A DNA stretch of 64,000 nucleotides, taken from positions 4,588,001-4,652,000 of the forward strand of contig NZ_CP034279.1 in NCBI RefSeq assembly GCF_009739905.1, in the 5' to 3' direction. The position numbers and the translations under genes are program-made. Below the pieces are notes generated by a model that saw nothing but the letters and a program-made list of their open reading frames with translations, was not told the origin of the DNA and did no database searches. Shown here piece after piece: positions 60,219-64,000 of this stretch (positions are counted from its first letter, which is position 1; each line of letters starts with the position of its first letter). The stretch is from Streptomyces ficellus. Its GTDB lineage: Bacteria > Actinomycetota > Actinomycetes > Streptomycetales > Streptomycetaceae.

Positions 60219-60458
60219 CTAACGCGGCGGGCGCTGCCGCCCACGGCGGGCCCGGAGGTACACCACCGCGCAGAGCGCCCCGGTGACGGCGAGCACCACG
60301 CCGGTGCGGCCGAGGTCCGACAGGGGAGCCGGGGCCCCGTCGGGCAGCAGGAGCGTCACCCCCGTCACCAGCAGCGCCCCGGCGAAGGAGCACAGGAGAC
60401 CGATCAGCAGCCACCGCAGCGGACGAGTCCGCGGCGAGGTGAGGGGGTGCCGGACCAC
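60219..60458 (-). CDS. Small two-helix membrane protein
   Basis: 79 residues from GTG 60458. Two helices (LRWLLIGLLCSFAGALLVTGVTLLL and GVVLAVTGALCAVVYLRA) and a basic C-terminal tail RARRGRQRPPR. No domain is recognised. It lies 48 bases upstream of the previous small membrane gene, and the pair may be one operon. Confidence 0.68.
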   Translation of the reverse strand: MVRHPLTSPRTRPLRWLLIGLLCSFAGALLVTGVTLLLPDGAPAPLSDLGRTGVVLAVTGALCAVVYLRARRGRQRPPR

Positions 60459-60687
60459 GATGCGAACCGCCTGTCACTCGGTGATGCCTTGCCGTAGACC
60501 TACAACGGGCGCCGCCTCACGGCGACACGGACGAGCGGCCGGTCGCACCCGTGCTGCCCAGCGCGGTGCGCCCGGGCCGGGTGCCGGGGTGCCCGGGTGC
60601 CCGGGTGCAGAAGCCTTCCTGCCACCATCCCGTAACGGCATGCCGCCCCGCCGATAGGGCGCCACCCCGCCCGGGCACGAACCGCGC

Positions 60688-61284
60688 ATGCCGACCTCCA
60701 CCCCGCCGCACGTCCTCGCCGCCGACCCGCTGGTCGTCGCCCAGGACGGGATCGCCACCGTCCACCAGCTCATGGACCTGGGCTGCGCCTCCTCGGTGAT
60801 CGCCGCCCACTCCCGCCCGCCCGGCCCGTGGCGCCGCCTCCTGCCCCGGGTGGTCGCGCTCCAGAGGTCCGACCCCACCCCACGCCAACGCCTCCGCGGC
60901 GCCCTCCTGTACGCGGGCCCCGACGCCCTCCTCACCGGCCCGGCCGCGCTCACCCTCTACGGCGTCACGTCCGTCCCCGCCCCGAAGACCGACGTCCTCG
61001 TCACCCCCCGCTCCGCCGCCCCCCGCGGCCACGCCTACGTCCGCGTCCACCCCACCCTCCGCCCCGCCCCCCGCGTCCCCGTAACCGCCCTCGCCTGCGC
61101 CCCCCTCCCCCGAGCGGTCCTGGACACGGTCCCCTACCTGCCCAACCAGGCCGCGCTCGCCGCGCTCCTCGCGGAGGTCGTCGAGCGGGGGCTGTGCGAC
61201 CGGGAGGAGCTGGTGGCGGAGGCGGAGGCCACGCGGTCATCCAGGAGCGCCTGGGTTGTGGAGGCTCTTCAACGGGCGGACTGA
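60688..61284 (+). CDS. AbiEi-antitoxin-like protein, possibly truncated
   Basis: 198 residues from ATG 60688. The sequence VVAQDGIATVHQLMDLGCASSVIAAHSRPPGPWRRLLPRVVAL resembles the N-terminal winged-helix of AbiEi-type antitoxins ('...GVxTRAQAxxxGxSxxAIxxRVRRGxWxRLxPGVY'). ALLYAGPDALLTGPAALTLYGV is the usual second motif. The typical C-terminal nuclease-like half is missing: the protein ends in VVEALQRAD soon after. No AbiEii partner is present. It may be a stand-alone regulator or the 5' part of a decayed gene. Confidence 0.6.
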   Translation: MPTSTPPHVLAADPLVVAQDGIATVHQLMDLGCASSVIAAHSRPPGPWRRLLPRVVALQRSDPTPRQRLRGALLYAGPDALLTGPAALTLYGVTSVPAPKTDVLVTPRSAAPRGHAYVRVHPTLRPAPRVPVTALACAPLPRAVLDTVPYLPNQAALAALLAEVVERGLCDREELVAEAEATRSSRSAWVVEALQRAD

Positions 61285-61419
61285 CGACAACAGCCTCAGC
61301 CGTCGGCCGGGTTGCCGCGCAGCGTGGACACACCACCGGGCCGGAGAGCTCACCGGAGATTTCGTTCGGCTAGCCGACCGTGCCGCCCGGCGACCGCAGC
61401 GCAGGCGAGGCGGACGTGC

Positions 61420-61947
61420 TCAGGGGTGGAGTCTCCTCACCATCACCGCGTACATGGGTGAATCGGCGAAGGGCTGCTGCTCGCCCGCCTTCTCGTAGCC
61501 CCATGACTCGTAGAGCTCCTGCACCTTTGGGTGGGTCACGTCGACCAGTAGTACGGCGAGTTCCTCGCCGCGGTCCTTGAGCAAGGCCTCGTGCAGTCGA
61601 TGGGAGATGCCCTGTTTCCGCCACTGCGGGCGCACCATGACCTCGGAGACGGCATACGTCGATGTGCACCCGCTACCAGGCTCGAAGGGGGTGGAACGCC
61701 ACCATTCACGACCCGGCCGCAGCGGGGCGCCGTACGCGAAGCCGGTCGGCTCGTCCCCGTCGAAGGCGACGACACAGGTGAAGCCCTCCATCCGGGACCA
61801 GTGGTCGACGAACCAGGGAAACCGCTGGTGGAACTCGTTGTCCATCGCGTCGGCGTATGCGTCGGCGTGCACGTCGATCAGCATTTGCCGGAAGCCTTCC
61901 GGGAGGCCGTCGCGACCGTAGTTCCGCAGGTCGATCACCGTGGTCAT
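61420..61947 (-). CDS. GNAT-family N-acetyltransferase
   Basis: 175 residues from ATG 61947, chosen because GGAG lies 7 bases upstream; an ATG at 61959 is also in frame. The acetyl-CoA binding motif is VSEVMVRPQWRKQGISHRLHEALLKDR (Q/RxxGxG/A variant), preceded by FTCVVAFDGDEPTGFAYGAPL, and followed by LLVDVTHPKVQELYESWGYEKAG, the usual C-terminal motif B. Substrate unknown. It is separate from the XRE-DUF397 pair. Confidence 0.87.
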   Translation of the reverse strand: MTTVIDLRNYGRDGLPEGFRQMLIDVHADAYADAMDNEFHQRFPWFVDHWSRMEGFTCVVAFDGDEPTGFAYGAPLRPGREWWRSTPFEPGSGCTSTYAVSEVMVRPQWRKQGISHRLHEALLKDRGEELAVLLVDVTHPKVQELYESWGYEKAGEQQPFADSPMYAVMVRRLHP

Positions 61948-62126
61948 GCTCGACTCCATTCATCTCGCATACGGTTTGCCCAGTCGCGGGACACGCCTTC
62001 CTGTCGCCACCCGCTCGGCGCTCGTCAACTGGCTATCTGCCGCCAGGTCGAGTTCGGCACGGTGGCTCGGAGGAAGGCCGGCTCCGCCACCTTGACTTGA
62101 GCGCGACCGGTGCCCGGCCCCTGAAG

Positions 62127-62315
62127 CTAGCTGGCCCCGACCCAGCCGATGAAGGATCGCCAGGTGCGGTCCGGTACGGCCAGGATGGGGCCACCGCGCT
62201 GCTTGGAGTCGCGAACCAGCACCAGAGGCGCTGCCTCCGCGCATTCGACGCACTCGGTACCGCTACCGCCGCTGTACGACGAAGTGAACCACCGGAGGTC
62301 GGGCTCGTCCGTCAT
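62127..62315 (-). CDS. DUF397-domain protein
   Basis: 62 residues from ATG 62315 with GGAG 6 bases upstream. DUF397 motif: WFTSSYSGGSGTECVECA, VLVRDSKQRGGPILAVPDRTWRSFIGWVGA. Its ATG overlaps the XRE stop (TGATG), so the two are coupled. DUF397 proteins are the small partner of XRE-DUF5753 regulators in streptomycetes and often lie with an RsbW-like ATPase, as here. They may act as antagonists, as in the WhiJ/BldB-like modules. Confidence 0.9.
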   Translation of the reverse strand: MTDEPDLRWFTSSYSGGSGTECVECAEAAPLVLVRDSKQRGGPILAVPDRTWRSFIGWVGAS

Positions 62316-63160
62316 CAATGCTCCTCGCACACGCGCTGTATGAACTCCGCCGAGGCCGGGAGGTCGAGCGCCTGTGCGCGGAGGTAGTCGAACGCCAATT
62401 TATAGCGCTCCAGTTCTTTCGGCTTCTCCATGAACAGGCCGCCGCCAAGCAGATCCGCGTAGACGACGTCCAGTTCGGGGGAAGGGCCGCCGAGGATGAC
62501 GAAGCTACCGACCGCAGCGGCGTGCGCGCCGGTGGCGAAGGGCAGGACCTGAAGGGTGATGTGCGGCAGTGTGACGATCTCGGAGAGGTGCCTCAGCTGC
62601 TCACGCATGGTTTCGCGGCCGCCCACGCGGCGCCGTATCACTGCCTCGTCGATCACGGCCCAGATGTGCGGGGGGTCCTCGCGGTGGAGCAGCTCCTGCC
62701 GCTTCATACGGATGTCGACCATGTGCTGTACCTCAGCCTCGTCGCAGCGCATTTCGGAGGCGCGGTGCACAGCCTCGGCGTAGGCACGGGTTTGAAGGAG
62801 GCCCGGTACGTACATGCTGGCGTAGTGGTCTTCGCGAACCACCTCGTCCTCGAGTGTGAGCATGAGGTTCATCGACTCTGGGATGGAGTCGGCGAGTGAG
62901 CGCCACCAGCCCTGGATCTTGGCACCTTTGGCGAGTTCGACGAGCGCTGCTCGCTCTTCGTCGAGGGCTCCGTACTCCCGGCAAAGTGCGTCAACGGCTG
63001 GCCATTTGACCGTGCCTTCCTTGGTTTCGTAGCGACTCAGCGTGGCCTTGGAGATGCCGACGCGCGAGCCCGCCTCCTCAAGGGTCAAGCCTGAGTTCTC
63101 GCGAAGACGGCGGAGCTCGACGCCTAGTTGGCGACGGCGTGTGGTGGGTCCGACCGGCAT
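62315..63160 (-). CDS. XRE-family regulator with DUF5753 (Scr1-like) domain
   Basis: 281 residues from ATG 63160; the earlier in-frame GTG at 63295 is rejected as it precedes no RBS. The helix-turn-helix is LGVELRRLRENSGLTLEEAGSRVGISKATLSRYETKEGTVKW (about 12-53). DUF5753 follows with the hallmark YVPGLLQTRAYAEAVH, LHREDPPHIWAVIDEAVIRRRVGG, HITLQVLPFATGAHAA and VVYADLLGGGLFMEKPKELERYKLAFDYLRAQAL. It should repress or activate development- or antibiotic-linked genes and is coupled to the DUF397 gene. Confidence 0.92.
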   Translation of the reverse strand: MPVGPTTRRRQLGVELRRLRENSGLTLEEAGSRVGISKATLSRYETKEGTVKWPAVDALCREYGALDEERAALVELAKGAKIQGWWRSLADSIPESMNLMLTLEDEVVREDHYASMYVPGLLQTRAYAEAVHRASEMRCDEAEVQHMVDIRMKRQELLHREDPPHIWAVIDEAVIRRRVGGRETMREQLRHLSEIVTLPHITLQVLPFATGAHAAAVGSFVILGGPSPELDVVYADLLGGGLFMEKPKELERYKLAFDYLRAQALDLPASAEFIQRVCEEH

Positions 63161-63368
63161 GCTGTTCGCCCTTCTTATCGATCTCCCTGAGGGTGCACGC
63201 CTCCGGGAGTCAGCAGCAAGGTGGCGCACGCGGGGGGCGCTTGTACCAGCCGCGCACTCCAGAGAGGTCATCACGAGCCTCAATGAGAGTTCCATTTTGA
63301 GAGTTCCACTGCAACGCTGAAGCCAGCGCGCTGACGCGTCGAACCGCTACCCGAAAGGGGCCTTCACT

Positions 63369-64000
63369 GTGGACGTTTGTCGGTACGGGGTCTCACGCCA
63401 GGCCTGGGAGATTCTGTTCCTCGCGGAGGCGGAGAAGGTGGCCGAAGTGAGACGGGGTATTCGATCACATCTGCGACTATGGGGGCTCAGTGAGCGGGCC
63501 GACGTCGCGCAACTCTGCGCGAGCGAATTGGTCACCAACGTCATCAGGCACGTGGGGGTGGGAACACCCACGACGCTGGCCGTGTCCATGAGCGGGACGT
63601 TCCTGCGCATCGAGGTGCACGACCCCGACACTCGAGCACTGCCCACCCTGCTTCAGACGGATCACCACGCCGAGAGCGGTCGAGGGATGGCCCTCGTCGA
63701 TGCGGTGACCGATCGCTGGGGGGTGCACATCCGCGACGACCGTAAGGTGACCTGGTGTGAGCTCGCGACGGGCCTCGACACACCCGAAGGGCACATCGGC
63801 GGAGCCCGGGTGACCAGAGCCGAGGCGCTGCTCGCGTTGTACGGTGCGGTTGACTTGCCCCGGGAGCCCGCCGCCGGCAGCCTGATCAGCCTCGCGCAGG
63901 CGGAGGAGGCGGCGATCGACGTGATCGCGGACCTCCTGCACTGGCTCCGGGCCCATGGCCGCGACCCCGACGAGGCGTTGGACCGCGCGCAGACACATTT
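63369..64000 (+). CDS. RsbW-like ATP-binding protein (HATPase_c), 3'-truncated by the window
   Basis: An open frame from GTG 63369 (AAAGGGG about 8 bases upstream) runs off the end of the window: 210 codons are visible. The GHKL kinase motifs are CASELVTNVIRHVG (N box, about 52-65), IEVHDPDTRALP (D/G1) and SGRGMALVDAVTDRWGV (G2). The C-terminal part seen (TRAEALLALYGAVDLPREPAAGSLISLAQAEEAAIDVIADLLHWLRAHG) extends past the usual 140-residue anti-sigma domain. It is divergent from the XRE-DUF397 pair, the classic three-gene streptomycete module. Confidence 0.88.
   Translation, partial: MDVCRYGVSRQAWEILFLAEAEKVAEVRRGIRSHLRLWGLSERADVAQLCASELVTNVIRHVGVGTPTTLAVSMSGTFLRIEVHDPDTRALPTLLQTDHHAESGRGMALVDAVTDRWGVHIRDDRKVTWCELATGLDTPEGHIGGARVTRAEALLALYGAVDLPREPAAGSLISLAQAEEAAIDVIADLLHWLRAHGRDPDEALDRAQTH

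Overview
The window is very GC-rich chromosomal DNA with codon thirds dominated by G/C, frequent GTG starts, GTGA/ATGA start-stop overlaps, an SsgA-family sporulation protein, DasR-type operators and paired XRE/DUF397/anti-sigma-like ATPase genes. Together these point to a Streptomyces chromosome. From memory, the backbone order (hppD, ssgG, immune-inhibitor-type proteases, pncA/pncB, clpS, mec-cysO-cysM, nagE2/nagE1/nagF, rph, rdgB, bcp, groES-like, class A PBP) resembles the S. coelicolor region around hpd, ssgG and nagE2. No database was searched.

Region by region. 0-8.2 kb: the 3' part of a molybdenum hydroxylase, an RHH-Doc toxin-antitoxin pair with a palindromic operator, a helicase, an IclR regulator, a secreted Lon-like protease, and an ArsR-like regulator-small protein-MFS operon. 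8.2-12 kb: a four-gene OpuC-type osmoprotectant ABC importer. 12-13.7 kb: an AsnC/Lrp regulator divergent from hppD (tyrosine catabolism). 14.1-19.9 kb: an accessory island made of a NUDIX hydrolase, an S-adenosylhomocysteine-hydrolase-like protein with altered active-site residues, a gene broken by an in-frame TGA, a resolvase-like/HATPase fusion, a HTH/TPR regulator, a YdcF (DUF218) protein and a WbqC-family protein. It is bordered by two copies of a short sequence that belongs to a larger dispersed repeat, itself present again at 39.8 kb. 20-32.2 kb: a TPR protein, a GlcD-like oxidase, a VOC protein, ssgG, two RDD membrane proteins, two tandem M6 metalloproteases and a hypothetical gene. 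32.2-32.9 kb holds no convincing gene. 32.9-39.8 kb: NAD salvage (pncA, pncB), ClpS-DUF2017, an amino-acid permease, and the protein-thiocarboxylate cysteine pathway (mec, cysO, cysM) with a 38-codon cysteine-containing leader peptide.

39.8-46.7 kb: a membrane-anchored PemK-like protein, an MBL-fold hydrolase, the N-acetylglucosamine PTS genes nagE2, nagE1 and nagF with three DasR-like sites, rph, a lipoprotein, rdgB and tRNA-Leu(UAG). 46.8-48.1 kb: a translationally coupled pair of paralogous HNH nucleases beside the tRNA. 48.2-54.4 kb: a ProP-like symporter, bcp, DUF3618, a GroES-like protein, a guanidine-III-like riboswitch in front of sugE/gdx, a 178-bp MITE-like element whose end supplies the stop codon of the next gene, and a class A penicillin-binding protein. 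54.6-60.5 kb: a three-gene ABC-2 exporter, DUF1707, DUF445 and small membrane proteins. 60.7-64 kb: an AbiEi-like protein, a GNAT acetyltransferase, and a DUF397/XRE/ATPase regulatory module that runs off the end.

Functionally the window is core metabolism (tyrosine, NAD, cysteine, GlcNAc, osmoprotection, cell wall) punctuated by mobile or accessory sites: the 5.8-kb island, the HNH pair at a tRNA, the MITE and the dispersed repeat.
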